Counted from the first letter of the stretch, positions 16,694-26,189 are shown. The stretch is 64,000 bases of DNA from an uncultured Victivallaceae bacterium (GCA_944389925.1 CALXOD010000051.1:124001-188000), one strand, 5' to 3'. Program-made: numbers and translations. Notes: a model not told the origin generated them from the letters alone.

Positions 16694-18490
16694 TTACATT
16701 GCGTCCGGCACGCCGATGGTAAGTGTGGCCAATCCGTCCGTCAAAACAATGCGCACCGATTCGCACAGTGCCAGCCGGGCGGAAACCAGTTCCGGCTCCG
16801 CCGCCGCCAAAACCGGGCACTCCCGATAGAAGCGGTTGAACGCCTTGGCCAGATCCAGCAGATACTCCACCAGCGACGAACAATCCCGCCGTCCGGCGGC
16901 CAGCTGCAACGCTGCCGGATAGAAGGCGGCAGCCAGCGCCAACGCCTTTTCCGCCGGATGCGTCAGCAAATCCCACTGTACCCGATCCGGCGCAAAATCG
17001 ATGCCGCGTTCCGCCGCTTTGCGCGCAATGGAACGGATCCGGGCACAGGCATACTGCACGTAAGGCCCGGTATCGCCCTCGAACCGGATACTGGCGGCGG
17101 GATCGAACGTCATGGTAGTTTTGGCATTGAATTTGAGCAGCATGAATTTCAATGCCCCCATCCCGATGATCTCGCCTCTCGCCGCCAGCTCTGCTTCAGG
17201 AACCGACTCGTCAGCGCGTTCCCGGCAACCGGCAATCGCCAGATTGACCATTTCATCGAAGAGATCGTCGGCATCGACGACCGTTCCTTCCCGACTTTTC
17301 ATCTTCCCGGAAGGCAGATTGACCATGCCGTAAGAGAGGTGAAACAGGTTATCCGCCCATTCGTACCCGAGCTTGCGCATGATCGAAAACAACATCTGAA
17401 AATGCAGGTTCTGTTCATCCCCCACCACCCAGATCATCGCTTCCGGCTGGTAGTCCCGGTATTTCAACAGTGTAGTCCCGATATCCTGCGTCATATAAAC
17501 GCTGGTACCGTCGGAGCGCAGTACCACCTTATCCCCCAATTTGCCGAGCGGCGCCATAACGGCACCATCCGCGCGGCGAACAAACACCCCCTGCTCCAGT
17601 CCGGCGGCGATCACATCCTTGCCGAGCTGGTAAGTCTGGCTTTCCAGATAAGTGTGGTTGAAATGGATCCCCATGCGCCGGTAAGTCGCGTCAAATCCGG
17701 CAAACACCCAGTCATTCATCCGTCGCCAGAGCGCCCGCACTTCCGGATCACCGGCTTCCCAGTCCTGCAACATCTTCTGGGTCGCCCGACCGAGTTCAGT
17801 TTCCAGAAAGAGCGATTCCGCGTCCCGATCCGCCCATTCCGGATGAGCGGTCTTCAGCGCGGCAACCTCTTCGGACAGCGCCCGGTTATATTCCACATAA
17901 AAATCTCCGACCAGATGATCCCCCTTTATGCCGGTGGATTCCGGCGTCTCGCCATGGCCGAAACGCTGATAGGCAATCATGGATTTGCAGATATGAATGC
18001 CCCGGTCATTGACCAGATTGATCTCAATCACCTCATGCCCGACGCGCTTGAGCAGAGCTGCAAGCGACATTCCGAGCGTATTGTTGCGCACATGGCCCAG
18101 GTGCTGCGGCTTGTTGGTATTGGGTGCGGAATATTCGATCAAAATCCGACGCCGTTCCTCCGGAGCCACTTTCCCAGCCTCCAGCAAAGCGTCCGGAGCG
18201 GCGACGGAATCGCGATACAGCGCGGCAGGCTTCAGTGTCACGTTGACAAATGCCTTCACCACATCGACTGCTTCCACATCCGCATGTTCCGACAGGTAAT
18301 CCGCGACCTGTCGTGCCACCCGGTCCGGAGCTGCGCCGCAGAACCGGGCAAAACGAAAACAATTTACCGTCAAATCTCCGGCCATTCCCTCCGGACACCG
18401 TTCCGGATCCACCCGCGTTTCCCCCGGAAAACGCTCAAATGTTTTTTTCAAAAACTCATTCAGATCGGCCATGCACTGAAACTGCAACAT
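16694..18490 (-). CDS. argS: Arginyl-tRNA synthetase
   Basis: 598 residues, a class I synthetase charging tRNA-Arg. The HIGH-type motif is HLGHVRNNTLG in the context IEYSAPNTNKPQHLGH. The KMSKS-equivalent is KMKSREGTVVDADDL, the form common in Bacteroidetes/PVC enzymes. The N-terminal ~90 residues are the Add-1 tRNA-binding domain and the C-terminal ~140 the anticodon-binding DALR region. Two starts are possible: 18490 (AAGGA upstream, long spacing) and MADLNEFL at 18472 (no Shine-Dalgarno). It lies 21 bases downstream of manA and could share its transcript. Confidence 0.96.
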   Translation of the reverse strand: MLQFQCMADLNEFLKKTFERFPGETRVDPERCPEGMAGDLTVNCFRFARFCGAAPDRVARQVADYLSEHADVEAVDVVKAFVNVTLKPAALYRDSVAAPDALLEAGKVAPEERRRILIEYSAPNTNKPQHLGHVRNNTLGMSLAALLKRVGHEVIEINLVNDRGIHICKSMIAYQRFGHGETPESTGIKGDHLVGDFYVEYNRALSEEVAALKTAHPEWADRDAESLFLETELGRATQKMLQDWEAGDPEVRALWRRMNDWVFAGFDATYRRMGIHFNHTYLESQTYQLGKDVIAAGLEQGVFVRRADGAVMAPLGKLGDKVVLRSDGTSVYMTQDIGTTLLKYRDYQPEAMIWVVGDEQNLHFQMLFSIMRKLGYEWADNLFHLSYGMVNLPSGKMKSREGTVVDADDLFDEMVNLAIAGCRERADESVPEAELAARGEIIGMGALKFMLLKFNAKTTMTFDPAASIRFEGDTGPYVQYACARIRSIARKAAERGIDFAPDRVQWDLLTHPAEKALALAAAFYPAALQLAAGRRDCSSLVEYLLDLAKAFNRFYRECPVLAAAEPELVSARLALCESVRIVLTDGLATLTIGVPDAM

Positions 18491-18511
18491 AAAATACGAA
18501 ATTCCTTATTT

Positions 18512-19537
18512 CTACAAGGTTGTCTTGACCACCGCCGTCTCGCCGGCCGCCAGCGGACGCACCGAATACGCGCCATAGGCGAAAGGAATCAGCGCGGTTT
18601 CCCCGGCCTGTAATTCCAAAGCCTGTTCTTCCGCCAACGCTCCTTTGCCAATCCGTACCGGCTTATTGACCGCGCTGAGCAAATGAAAACTGCCGGTGGC
18701 GCTGGTGTCGTCATGCCAGACCGTCACCAGCCGCAAATCGTCCACCTTAAAATAACGGCAACGGTCGACAATTGAAAATTTCCGATTGTGCGCCACCTCG
18801 TCCGACACTCCGGCAATCCGGGGCGAACTCCGATTCATGAAATCAATCGCCATCAGTCCCTTTTCCACATGCAATTCCCGGGACCGCCCCGCGGCATCCA
18901 CCCGTCCCCAGTCACTGATCCGGTAGGTAGTATCGCTGTTCTGCTGAATTTCCAGAATCAAATTTCCTCCACCGATCGCGTGCAAGGTACCTGATGGAAT
19001 AAAATATGCGTCCCCCGGCTGAGAAGGATACACCTGCAGCAATTGCTCCACCTCAGGGGAACTCAACTGGTCCTTGAGCTGCAATCGGGTAGCGCGCGGA
19101 CTCAAACCTGCCAGAATATTCGCACCGCGGCAAGCGGCGATAATATACCACATTTCCGTTTTCGACTCAGCCCCTCCGCCAATCCGCTGCGCCACCTGCT
19201 CGTCTGGATGCACCTGCAACGACAGTCGATCTCCGGCATCAATCAGTTTCACCAGCAACGGGAATCTTCCATCTGAACGGGCTTTTCGCCCCAGCAGCGC
19301 GGTACCATAACGAGTCATCAATTCCCGCAGCGACACCCCTTCCAGTGCCCCGCAAGCCACCACGCTGACGGCCTCATCTCGATCGGAAAGTTCCCAGGAT
19401 TCCCCTATCGGCAGAGCTCCTGCGGGCACATCCCGTCCCAAAACCTCCGGCATCAACGTCCCCCCCCAGATTCGTTCTTTATAAATCGGGCGGAATTTCA
19501 ATGGCGACAACATGCTCGCCTCCGGCCATTCAGACAT
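18512..19537 (-). CDS. manA: Mannose-6-phosphate isomerase, class I (Bacillus type)
   Basis: 341 residues; interconverts mannose-6-P and fructose-6-P with a zinc ion. Zinc and active-site motifs: LSLQVHPDE, SKTEMWYII and GTLHAIGGGNLILEIQQNSD, then TYRISDWGR, typical of the short Bacillus-type enzyme. The start at 19537 is supported by an excellent Shine-Dalgarno (AGGAGGT five bases upstream) and overlaps the end of the ybgC-like gene by 8 bases. It is part of the cmk-ybgC-manA-(argS) run downstream of the ribosomal operon. Confidence 0.94.
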   Translation of the reverse strand: MSEWPEASMLSPLKFRPIYKERIWGGTLMPEVLGRDVPAGALPIGESWELSDRDEAVSVVACGALEGVSLRELMTRYGTALLGRKARSDGRFPLLVKLIDAGDRLSLQVHPDEQVAQRIGGGAESKTEMWYIIAACRGANILAGLSPRATRLQLKDQLSSPEVEQLLQVYPSQPGDAYFIPSGTLHAIGGGNLILEIQQNSDTTYRISDWGRVDAAGRSRELHVEKGLMAIDFMNRSSPRIAGVSDEVAHNRKFSIVDRCRYFKVDDLRLVTVWHDDTSATGSFHLLSAVNKPVRIGKGALAEEQALELQAGETALIPFAYGAYSVRPLAAGETAVVKTTL

Positions 19538-19940
19538 GGTCTACCTCCTGAAATTTCCGGCACTGCTCCACCAGAAGCGAGGGAAGCCGTACCACTTTAT
19601 GATCTGCATTCACGCAGGCCAGCACCACATGCCCGCTCACCAGCAGCCGGTCGTCCCGCCAGACTTCGCTGACAATCGTCAACCGCACCCCGCGCATCTC
19701 CTGCACAAAAGAACGAAACGTCAAAAGATCGTCATAACGCGCCGAATCATGATATTTGCAGCAAGCCTCAGAAACCGGCAGAAATATCCCCATCTTCTCC
19801 AGTTCGCTGTACGGCAAGCCCGCCGCCCGCAACATCTCCGTCCGGCTGCGTTCAAAATATTCAAGATAATTGGCGTAGTAAACCACCCCCATCTGGTCGG
19901 TATCGGCGTAGGGAACCCGATAGGTCATCTCATGCTTCAT
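19530..19940 (-). CDS. ybgC: Acyl-CoA thioesterase of the YbgC/4-hydroxybenzoyl-CoA family
   Basis: 136 residues from MKHEMTYRV at 19940, preceded by AGGA at six bases; longer in-frame starts lie inside cmk. The hot-dog fold signature is clear: VPYADTDQMGVVYYANYLEYFERSRTEML, with the catalytic Asp in the Asp-Thr-Asp-Gln-Met-Gly segment. In proteobacteria YbgC is tied to the Tol-Pal/phospholipid system, but no tol genes are nearby. Overlaps the end of cmk by 11 bases and the start of manA by 8, so it is coupled on both sides. Confidence 0.88.
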   Translation of the reverse strand: MKHEMTYRVPYADTDQMGVVYYANYLEYFERSRTEMLRAAGLPYSELEKMGIFLPVSEACCKYHDSARYDDLLTFRSFVQEMRGVRLTIVSEVWRDDRLLVSGHVVLACVNADHKVVRLPSLLVEQCRKFQEVDHV

Positions 19941-20610
19941 GCTCCATCCTTCCGACGATAAAATCAACCACTTCTTCAATCGACATTCCGGTGGTGTCCA
20001 CCATGATCGCGTCCGGCGCAGGTTTCAGCGGCGCAATCTCCCGGGTGGAATCAATCCGGTCCCGTTCAGCAATCGCCCGAGCCACCTCTTCCAGCGTGGC
20101 TCCGGAAAAATTCTCTCCCTCCTGGGCAAGACGCCGACGCGCCCGCTCCAGCGGAGATGCCGTTACAAAAAACTTATAGCGGGCCTGCGGAAAAATCACC
20201 GTTCCGATGTCCCGCCCCTCCATTACCAGCCAGCCGTGCCCGGCCAGCTCCCGCTGTCTTTTCTTTAGAAATTCACGCACCGGCCCGATCGTCGCCACCG
20301 GACTCACCAGTGCCGCCACTTCCGGTGAACGCAATGCCTCACCGGGAAACATGCCGTTCAAGCACAACTCAAAATTGCCTTCCGCGTTGCGTTCATAATC
20401 CAGCTGGAGATGTTCCAGCACCGGCGCCAGTTTTTCCGCGGTACAATCCGACACCTCCGTGATTCCGGCTCGACGCGCGGCCAGAGTCACCGCGCGAAAC
20501 ATGTTTCCGGTATTAACGTAAGCGATGCCAAGCCGATGGGCCAATCGTGCAGCGACCGTGCTTTTACCCGACGCGGCAGGACCGTCAATGGCAATTACAG
20601 AATCCGACAT
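19930..20610 (-). CDS. cmk: Cytidylate kinase
   Basis: 226 residues from MSDSVIAIDGPAASGKST at 20610, with AGAGGAAAG upstream; an upstream in-frame start would read through the hairpin repeat and is unlikely. P-loop GPAASGKST is at residues ~9-17. CMP-binding and lid motifs follow: YVNTGNMFRA, EGRDIGTVIFPQARYKFFVTAS, RARRR and ERDRIDSTREIAPLKPAPDA. Phosphorylates CMP/dCMP. It stands immediately downstream of secY, where adk is more usual. Confidence 0.95.
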   Translation of the reverse strand: MSDSVIAIDGPAASGKSTVAARLAHRLGIAYVNTGNMFRAVTLAARRAGITEVSDCTAEKLAPVLEHLQLDYERNAEGNFELCLNGMFPGEALRSPEVAALVSPVATIGPVREFLKKRQRELAGHGWLVMEGRDIGTVIFPQARYKFFVTASPLERARRRLAQEGENFSGATLEEVARAIAERDRIDSTREIAPLKPAPDAIMVDTTGMSIEEVVDFIVGRMEHEA

Positions 20611-20634
20611 TCGTCTTTCCTCTCCCAGAACAAA

Positions 20635-20669
20635 ACGCAAAGACGCAAAGGCACTTTGCGTCTTTGCGT
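20635..20669. repeat. REP-like hairpin CGCAAAGACGCAAAG between secY and cmk
   Basis: A perfect 16-bp stem (left arm 20635-20650 containing CGCAAAGACGCAAAG, right arm 20654-20669) has a 3-base loop. Each arm holds a tandem CGCAAAG unit. On the minus strand TTTGTTCT follows, so it may attenuate transcription from secY into cmk. Hairpins of this CGCAAAGACGCAAAG family are widespread as dispersed repeats in several phyla; only one copy is in this window. Confidence 0.7.
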
Positions 20670-20705
20670 CTTTCCCCTGCTCGGCCATGCCGCCGGGGTA
20701 ATTAA

Positions 20706-22061
20706 TCAGTTGCCACTGCGCCCGCGTAAACGGCCGCTCTTCAGGAACCCTTCATAATGCCGCATCGTCAGATGCGACTCGAGCTGCCGCATGGTATCCA
20801 ATACCACACCGACCATGATCAGCAGACTGGTACCACCGAAAAACTGCGCCACCATAAAAGGAATCTTGAAATTGCTGTAGAGAAACATCGGGAAAAGCGC
20901 CAGCGCCACCAGAAAAATCGCACCGCCGAACGTCACCCTGGTCATGGTCGTATCCAGATAATCCGCCGTCGCCTGTCCGGGACTGATGCCGGGAATAAAA
21001 GCACCTTCCTTTTTCAGGTTGTCGGCAATCTGAATCGGATTGAACTGGTTCGCCACCCAGAAGTAGCTGAAAGCCATGATCAGAATCCCGTAAGTAATAC
21101 TGTAACCGGCTCCGTCCGGACGGAACCACAATGCAACCCGGTGCCATTGCAAATACTGGAACAGATATTCCGGCAACATCAAAATTGCACCGGCAAAAAT
21201 GATCGGCATAACGTTCGCAAAATTCACCTTGAGCGGCATGTAGGTGCTGCCTCCCGTCAACTGGCTGCCAACGGTCTTACGCACCATCTGAATCGGTACC
21301 CGACGATACCCCTGCGACAGCAGAATTGTGGCCGCCGTGACCCCTGCAAACACCAGCAGCAACAACAGCAACTGCACCGGTTTGAAGGAGTTTCCATCCG
21401 GCGTAGCCCCCTTCATCGCCATCTGCACCAGTTCAATCACGGAATGCGGCAACCGCGAAACGATGTTGATCGTGATAATGATCGACACCCCGTTGCCGAT
21501 CCCGCGCTCCGTCACCTGTTCGCCAAGCCACATGAACACCATCGTCGTACAGGTGATCACCACCACCGTCGTGAAAACAAACGCTGTCTGAGAACCGGTA
21601 AACAACGGCATCCCCGGATCCCGCAGTCCCAGCCGGGCAGGATTGACCATCGCCATGGCCACCATGATACCCTGCACCAGACAGACCACAATCGTCAGAT
21701 AACGGGTATACTGAGAGATTTTCTGACGCCCTGCCTCCCCTTCTCTGCTGATTTTTTCCAGAGAAGGAATCACCGGCACCAGCAACTGCATAATGATCGA
21801 TGCGGTAATGTACGGCATGATCCCCAGCGCGCCGAGCGCAAAATGCGCCAGAGCCCCGCCGGAAAAGAGGTCGATCATCGCCATGAAACCGCCGTCAGCA
21901 CCGCCGGTCATACTCGCTAAATAAGCTTCCAGCGCCGCCGGGTCAACCCCGGGACACGGAATGTTGCTCGCCACGCGCACCAAAACAATGATCAACGCGG
22001 TGAACAGCAGCCGGTTCCGCAGTTCCTTGACTCTCCATAGATTCCTGAATGCAGCAAACAT
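20706..22061 (-). CDS. secY: Protein translocase subunit SecY
   Basis: 451 residues with ten hydrophobic segments, the channel of the Sec translocon. Family landmarks: the N-terminal FRNLWRVKELRNRLLFTALI; ALGIMPYITASIIMQLL; the second-half YLDTTMTRVTFGGAIFLVAL; and FFGGTSLLIMVGVVLDTMRQ near the C-terminus. The ribosomal-protein operon ends here as usual, but the expected downstream adk/map/infA/rpmJ/rpsM block is missing and cmk follows instead. Confidence 0.97.
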   Translation of the reverse strand: MFAAFRNLWRVKELRNRLLFTALIIVLVRVASNIPCPGVDPAALEAYLASMTGGADGGFMAMIDLFSGGALAHFALGALGIMPYITASIIMQLLVPVIPSLEKISREGEAGRQKISQYTRYLTIVVCLVQGIMVAMAMVNPARLGLRDPGMPLFTGSQTAFVFTTVVVITCTTMVFMWLGEQVTERGIGNGVSIIITINIVSRLPHSVIELVQMAMKGATPDGNSFKPVQLLLLLLVFAGVTAATILLSQGYRRVPIQMVRKTVGSQLTGGSTYMPLKVNFANVMPIIFAGAILMLPEYLFQYLQWHRVALWFRPDGAGYSITYGILIMAFSYFWVANQFNPIQIADNLKKEGAFIPGISPGQATADYLDTTMTRVTFGGAIFLVALALFPMFLYSNFKIPFMVAQFFGGTSLLIMVGVVLDTMRQLESHLTMRHYEGFLKSGRLRGRSGN

Positions 22062-22135
22062 CTTTCTTTCTACCCGTCTCTCTCGATTACGGAAGCGCCG
22101 CCGGAAAAATTTTTCCGGCGGCCGCTCCCACGCTG

Positions 22136-22582
22136 TTACTCGATGACTTCGGCTTTTCCTCCGGCGGCCTCAATCTTGGCTGCCGCCGCGGCGGAAAATT
22201 TCCGGGCCTTCACGGTCAGCGCCTTGGTGAGTTCGCCATTGGCCAGAACCTTCAGCTCGCGTTCACTCTTGCCGAGCAGATTCTTCGCACGGAGCGCTTC
22301 CATATCAACCACCTCGCCGGCTTCAAAATTTTCTTCCAGCACGGAAAGGTTGATCAAATGGTATTCAATATGATCCGGACTGTTGAATCCGCGCTTCGGC
22401 AGCCGCCGGAACAACGGAATCTGACCACCTTCGAAGAACGGACGGATCTTCGAGCCGGAACGGGACTTCTGTCCCTTTTCCCCGCGGCAGCAGGTTTTTC
22501 CCATGCCGGAGCTGTCGCCACGGCCGACCCGCTTACGCCGCTGCCGGGAACCCGGATTCGGACTGAGTTCGTGCAATTTCAT
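22136..22582 (-). CDS. rplO: 50S ribosomal protein L15
   Basis: 148 residues beginning MKLHELSPNPGSRQRRKRVG, then the Gly-rich GDSSGMGKTCCRGEKGQKSR stretch and FEGGQIPLFRRLPKRGF, all diagnostic of L15. Shine-Dalgarno GAGGT precedes the start. It follows rpsE directly, with only 39 bases between; rpmD (L30), normally in this gap, is absent. Confidence 0.97.
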   Translation of the reverse strand: MKLHELSPNPGSRQRRKRVGRGDSSGMGKTCCRGEKGQKSRSGSKIRPFFEGGQIPLFRRLPKRGFNSPDHIEYHLINLSVLEENFEAGEVVDMEALRAKNLLGKSERELKVLANGELTKALTVKARKFSAAAAAKIEAAGGKAEVIE

Positions 22583-22621
22583 GATATTACCTCAATTTTT
22601 TCCGCATTCCTGCGAAAATCC

Positions 22622-23137
22622 TTATTTCGCTTCCGCAGCGGTCATTCCACGCCGTTCCAGAACACTGTCCCGGTCCCGCAGCATGGAAATCGCCTTGAAC
22701 GTCGCCTTCGCCACGTTGGTCGCATTGCTCGCACCAAGTGACTTGGCCAGCACGTCCTGCACACCGGCCAGTTCCAGAATGGCCCGCACCGCACCACCGG
22801 CGATCAAACCGGTCCCGGCACTAGCCGGTTTCAGCAGCACCCGCGCTCCACCGAACTTGACTTCGACTTCATGCGGCAACGTCATACCGTGCATCGGAAC
22901 GGCCACCAGATTACGACGGGCGCTTTCTCCACCCTTGCGGATGGCATCAGATACTTCATTCGCCTTCCCGTAGCCATAACCGACCCGGCCCTTGCGATCG
23001 CCCACCACCACCAGAGCGCCGAAACTGAAGTTTTTGCCGCCTTTGACGACCTTGGCACTCCGGTTGATGCTGATGACGCTCTCGCCAAGCTCGTTGTCGA
23101 AAGCTTCATCATTCTTCATATTTTCACGCTTCGCCAT
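22622..23137 (-). CDS. rpsE: 30S ribosomal protein S5
   Basis: 171 residues. The double-stranded RNA-binding N-domain has [20 protein letters not shown] and [19 protein letters not shown]. The C-domain has the [19 protein letters not shown] and [20 protein letters not shown] motifs. AGGAG precedes the start. Standard position in the spc-type cluster, downstream of rplR. Confidence 0.97.
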   Translation of the reverse strand: MAKRENMKNDEAFDNELGESVISINRSAKVVKGGKNFSFGALVVVGDRKGRVGYGYGKANEVSDAIRKGGESARRNLVAVPMHGMTLPHEVEVKFGGARVLLKPASAGTGLIAGGAVRAILELAGVQDVLAKSLGASNATNVAKATFKAISMLRDRDSVLERRGMTAAEAK

Positions 23138-23150
23138 ATGCCATACGCTC

Positions 23151-23513
23151 CTAGAATTTCAGTCCCTGCTCTCTGGCGGCTTCGGCAATTGCCTTCACGC
23201 GACCATGATAGCGATATCCAGAACGGTCGTAGACCACCGCGGAAATACCGACGGCTTTGGCATTTTCCGCCGCCAGTTTGCCCAGCAATGCAGCGCCGGC
23301 CATATTCGGTTTGCCGTTCGCTTCCTTGAACTTGGGATCCAGGCTGGAGGTCGAAGCCAGCGTCACGCCTTTTTCATCGTCAATGAACTGACAATAAATA
23401 TTGTTGGCAGTGATGCTCACGCAGAACCTCGGGCAAGCCGCCGTGCCGGAAACTTTCTTGCGAATGCGCAGATGACGGCGCATACGTTGTTCTTTATTGC
23501 TTTTAACAGCCAT
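23151..23513 (-). CDS. rplR: 50S ribosomal protein L18
   Basis: 120 residues. [20 protein letters not shown] at the N-terminus, then [20 protein letters not shown] and the C-terminal [20 protein letters not shown] with GLKF ending are typical of L18, which binds 5S rRNA. Tandem with rplF upstream and rpsE downstream. Confidence 0.96.
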   Translation of the reverse strand: MAVKSNKEQRMRRHLRIRKKVSGTAACPRFCVSITANNIYCQFIDDEKGVTLASTSSLDPKFKEANGKPNMAGAALLGKLAAENAKAVGISAVVYDRSGYRYHGRVKAIAEAAREQGLKF

Positions 23514-23534
23514 GATTCATAACTCCCCCGCGGA

Positions 23535-24068
23535 CTATCCGACGGATTTCCCTTCCTTGAGGGTGATCTGTTCATCCACATACCGGATCCCCTTACCCTT
23601 GTAGGGTTCGGGCTTCCGGAAACGGCGAATGGTGGCGGCCGCCTGGCCGACCAGCTGCTTGTCCGCGCCTTCCACCGTAATCTTGACGTTGTCGGCCACC
23701 GTAACCTTCACACCTTCCGGCACCACATATTCAATCGGGTGGGAATAGCCCAGGTTCAGAACCAGCTTGCTGCCGCTCATCTGAGCACGGTACCCCACGC
23801 CGACAATCTGCAGCTCTTTTTTGAAACCGGCACTGACGCCGATGACCATATTGTTGATCAAGCTGCGTGCCAGGCCCTGCATCGCACTCGAAGCACGCTC
23901 TTCATCCTGGCGGCTGACAATGACCTCCGACCCCTCGACGGCTACCGAAACCAGCGGCGGCAGCGGCAGCGACAGCTTGCCCTTGCCCTCCACCGTCACC
24001 GTGCCGTCCGCAACCGTTACCTTGACGCCGGCGGGAATCGCAATCGGTTTTTTTCCAATACGAGACAT
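23535..24068 (-). CDS. rplF: 50S ribosomal protein L6
   Basis: 177 residues. MSRIGKKPIAIPAGVKVTVA at the N-terminus and the C-terminal signature RRFRKPEPYKGKGIRYVDEQ identify L6. Length is normal for bacteria. Order rpsH-rplF-rplR matches the canonical spc operon. Confidence 0.97.
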   Translation of the reverse strand: MSRIGKKPIAIPAGVKVTVADGTVTVEGKGKLSLPLPPLVSVAVEGSEVIVSRQDEERASSAMQGLARSLINNMVIGVSAGFKKELQIVGVGYRAQMSGSKLVLNLGYSHPIEYVVPEGVKVTVADNVKITVEGADKQLVGQAAATIRRFRKPEPYKGKGIRYVDEQITLKEGKSVG

Positions 24069-24086
24069 AATGAGAATATCCTTGAC

Positions 24087-24482
24087 TTACCAGATGTAAC
24101 AGATGATCTCACCGCCGACGTTTTCCTTCGCGGCCTGAGCGCCGCTCATGATGCCGTGCGGAGTGGACAACACCACAGTACCGAGCCCGTTGCGCACCCG
24201 CGGAATTTCGCGACTGCCACAATGCATACGACGGCTGGGCTTGCTGACGCGTTCCAGACCTTCGATCACCGGTTTCCCGTTGTAATATTTGAGGTCTACC
24301 ACGAGCGTCTTCTTCGGCCCGTCTTCCACCACTGAACAATCCTTGATGTAGCCTTCCTGCTTGAACACCGCAGCAATCGCCGCTTTTTCGCGGGAACCGG
24401 GCATAACGACCTGTTTCAGACCGGCCGCTCCGGCATTGCGAATCCGGGTCAGCATATCGGCAATCGGATCCTGCATACTCAT
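24087..24482 (-). CDS. rpsH: 30S ribosomal protein S8
   Basis: 131 residues. N-terminal QDPIADMLTRIRNAGAAGLK and C-terminal RVRNGLGTVVLSTPHGIMSG followed by GGEIICYIW match S8, which binds the central domain of 16S rRNA and autoregulates spc operons in some bacteria. Located between rpsN and rplF. Confidence 0.97.
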   Translation of the reverse strand: MSMQDPIADMLTRIRNAGAAGLKQVVMPGSREKAAIAAVFKQEGYIKDCSVVEDGPKKTLVVDLKYYNGKPVIEGLERVSKPSRRMHCGSREIPRVRNGLGTVVLSTPHGIMSGAQAAKENVGGEIICYIW

Positions 24483-24498
24483 AACAACAATCCCTTCC

Positions 24499-24684
24499 TT
24501 ACCAGCTGGCCTTGGTCACACCCGGAATCTGGCCTTTGGAGGCCAGCTCCCGAAAGCAGATACGGCAAAGTTGAAATTTTCCGATATAAGCGCGGGCGCG
24601 CCCGCAGGCTTTGCAGCGAGTGTAGTTACGAACTTTGAACTTGCTGCCGCGGAGCGCCTTGACAATCAAACTGGTTTTAGCCAT
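24499..24684 (-). CDS. rpsN: 30S ribosomal protein S14, type Z (zinc-binding)
   Basis: 61 residues, the short zinc form. Two Cys pairs, [10 protein letters not shown] and CRICFRELA, form the zinc site, and the protein ends [11 protein letters not shown] as usual. The presence of the C+ form rather than the ~100-residue C- form fits a genome in which zinc is not limiting, or which has a paralogue elsewhere. Standard position between rplE and rpsH. Confidence 0.97.
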   Translation of the reverse strand: MAKTSLIVKALRGSKFKVRNYTRCKACGRARAYIGKFQLCRICFRELASKGQIPGVTKASW

Positions 24685-24706
24685 GTTACTTCGCTTCCTT
24701 CCATCC

Positions 24707-25243
24707 TTATTCCGCGAACGGAACTTCCAGCATTTTCAAGAGCTCGAACGCATCCTCATCCTTCCGGGCCGTCGTCACCATCGTGATATTCAGCCCGAGC
24801 GGATATTTCAGCTTGTCCTGGTCGATTTCGGTGAATACCGCAATATCCGGAATCCCGACATTGTAGTTCCCAGCTCCGTCAAAGCCGGTTTTCGGAATCC
24901 CACGGAAGTCGCGTACACGCGGCATCGCATTGTGCACGAAACGATCCAGAAATTCATACATCCGATCCCCGCGAAGCGTGACCATGACCCCGTTCTGCAT
25001 CCCCACGCGCAGCTTGAAGTTCGACACGTTTTTGCGCGCCTTGGTAATCACCGGAGTCTGCCCGGTGATCGCGGCAATCTGCTTCTTGGCCTCCGTAAAA
25101 GCATCGCGTTCGCATCCGGAGCCCAGCCCGGTGGAAAGCACAATCTTTTCCAGCTTGGGAATCTGCATGACGTTCTTGCAGCCGATCTTGGCCTGGAGCG
25201 CCGGGCGGATTTCTCCCATATATTTTTTCTTCATATCAGGCAT
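24707..25243 (-). CDS. rplE: 50S ribosomal protein L5
   Basis: 178 residues. Landmarks are [20 protein letters not shown], the [20 protein letters not shown] segment, and the C-terminal [20 protein letters not shown]-like ending (here [20 protein letters not shown]). L5 binds 5S rRNA in the central protuberance. Six bases separate it from rplX. Confidence 0.97.
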   Translation of the reverse strand: MPDMKKKYMGEIRPALQAKIGCKNVMQIPKLEKIVLSTGLGSGCERDAFTEAKKQIAAITGQTPVITKARKNVSNFKLRVGMQNGVMVTLRGDRMYEFLDRFVHNAMPRVRDFRGIPKTGFDGAGNYNVGIPDIAVFTEIDQDKLKYPLGLNITMVTTARKDEDAFELLKMLEVPFAE

Positions 25244-25249
25244 TTTGCA

Positions 25250-25522
25250 TTACTCCGTCTTTTTCCCGCCCTTGGCGTCGACGAGCGCGGCAACGTTCGA
25301 AACATGCACCGACACCGAACGTTCCACCAACCCGCCATTCGGATTGGCCTGGCTCTTCTTGAGCGTCCGCTTACCGATCTGACGATCATCCTTCTTCGTC
25401 AAGAACTCCAGCACAACCCGGTCTTTTTCCGGAAGAATCGCCGTGATCTGCGCGGTTCCCCCCTTCCACTTGCCGGAATTGACAAACACCTTATCGCCTT
25501 TTTTGACATGGTATTTTTTCAT
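25250..25522 (-). CDS. rplX: 50S ribosomal protein L24
   Basis: 90 residues. The KOW motif is at the N-terminus (KYHVKKGDKVFVNSGKWKGG). The RNA-binding C-terminal half has QANPNGGLVERSVSVHVSNV, matching the L24 pattern. Its ATG overlaps the TAA of rplN by one base (TAATG). Confidence 0.95.
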   Translation of the reverse strand: MKKYHVKKGDKVFVNSGKWKGGTAQITAILPEKDRVVLEFLTKKDDRQIGKRTLKKSQANPNGGLVERSVSVHVSNVAALVDAKGGKKTE

Positions 25523-25887
25523 TACAACACCTCCGGCGCCAGCGAAATAATCTTCATAAAATCCTTTTCCCGAAGTTCACGGGCCACGGGTCCGAAAATA
25601 CGGGTCCCGACCGGATTCTTGTCCTTGTCGATGATCACACCAGCGTTGTCGTCAAATCTCAGATAGGAGCCATCAGGACGACGAATCTTCGCAGCCGTGC
25701 GAACAATGACCGCCTTGACTACCTGCCCCTTCTTCACGCTGCCGTCTGGAATCGCTTCCTGCACGGCTGCAGTCACAATATCACCAACTCCGGCAATGGT
25801 TTTCGCCTGCCCCAGGATGGTGATCACCACCATCGACTTGGCACCGGAATTGTCGGCCACCTCGAGTTTCGTCTGCATCTGAATCAT
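25522..25887 (-). CDS. rplN: 50S ribosomal protein L14
   Basis: 121 residues starting [20 protein letters not shown], with [20 protein letters not shown], the [20 protein letters not shown] signature, and a [13 protein letters not shown]-terminus, all typical of L14. Tandem between rpsQ and rplX, with one-base overlap to rplX. Confidence 0.97.
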   Translation of the reverse strand: MIQMQTKLEVADNSGAKSMVVITILGQAKTIAGVGDIVTAAVQEAIPDGSVKKGQVVKAVIVRTAAKIRRPDGSYLRFDDNAGVIIDKDKNPVGTRIFGPVARELREKDFMKIISLAPEVL

Positions 25888-25908
25888 TTTGCATCTCTCC
25901 CCGGGTGT

Positions 25909-26181
25909 TTATTCCGCCGCGCGGCTGATGATTTCAAGAAGCCGCCAGCACTTGTTCTTGCTCAACGGACGGGTTTCGACAATGCGCACGGTATCGCCGA
26001 CCTTCGCCTCGTTGTTTTCGTCATGAGCCGTGAATTTCTTCCGGACCTTGACCACTTTCTTATACAACGGATGCGGAGTACGACGGTCCACTTTGACCAC
26101 AATGGTCTTATTCTGCACGTCGCTGACCACGACTCCGACGCGTTCCTTGCGGATCCCGCGCTTTTCGATAGCTTCACTCAT
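25909..26181 (-). CDS. rpsQ: 30S ribosomal protein S17
   Basis: 90 residues from [20 protein letters not shown] (ATG 26181, with GAGGTG upstream; an earlier in-frame codon overlaps the rpmC stop and is unlikely). [20 protein letters not shown] and [20 protein letters not shown] are S17 signatures. Standard position. Confidence 0.95.
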   Translation of the reverse strand: MSEAIEKRGIRKERVGVVVSDVQNKTIVVKVDRRTPHPLYKKVVKVRKKFTAHDENNEAKVGDTVRIVETRPLSKNKCWRLLEIISRAAE

Positions 26182-26189
26182 GATACACC

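Noticed and set aside
16958-21920. Plus-strand frames of 551 and 387 codons opposite argS and secY
   Set aside because: Same shadow effect; the minus-strand proteins are unmistakable argS and secY.
22583-22621. A possible rpmD (L30) gene between rpsE and rplO
   Set aside because: The gap is only 39 bases and no alternative frame encodes an L30-like protein.
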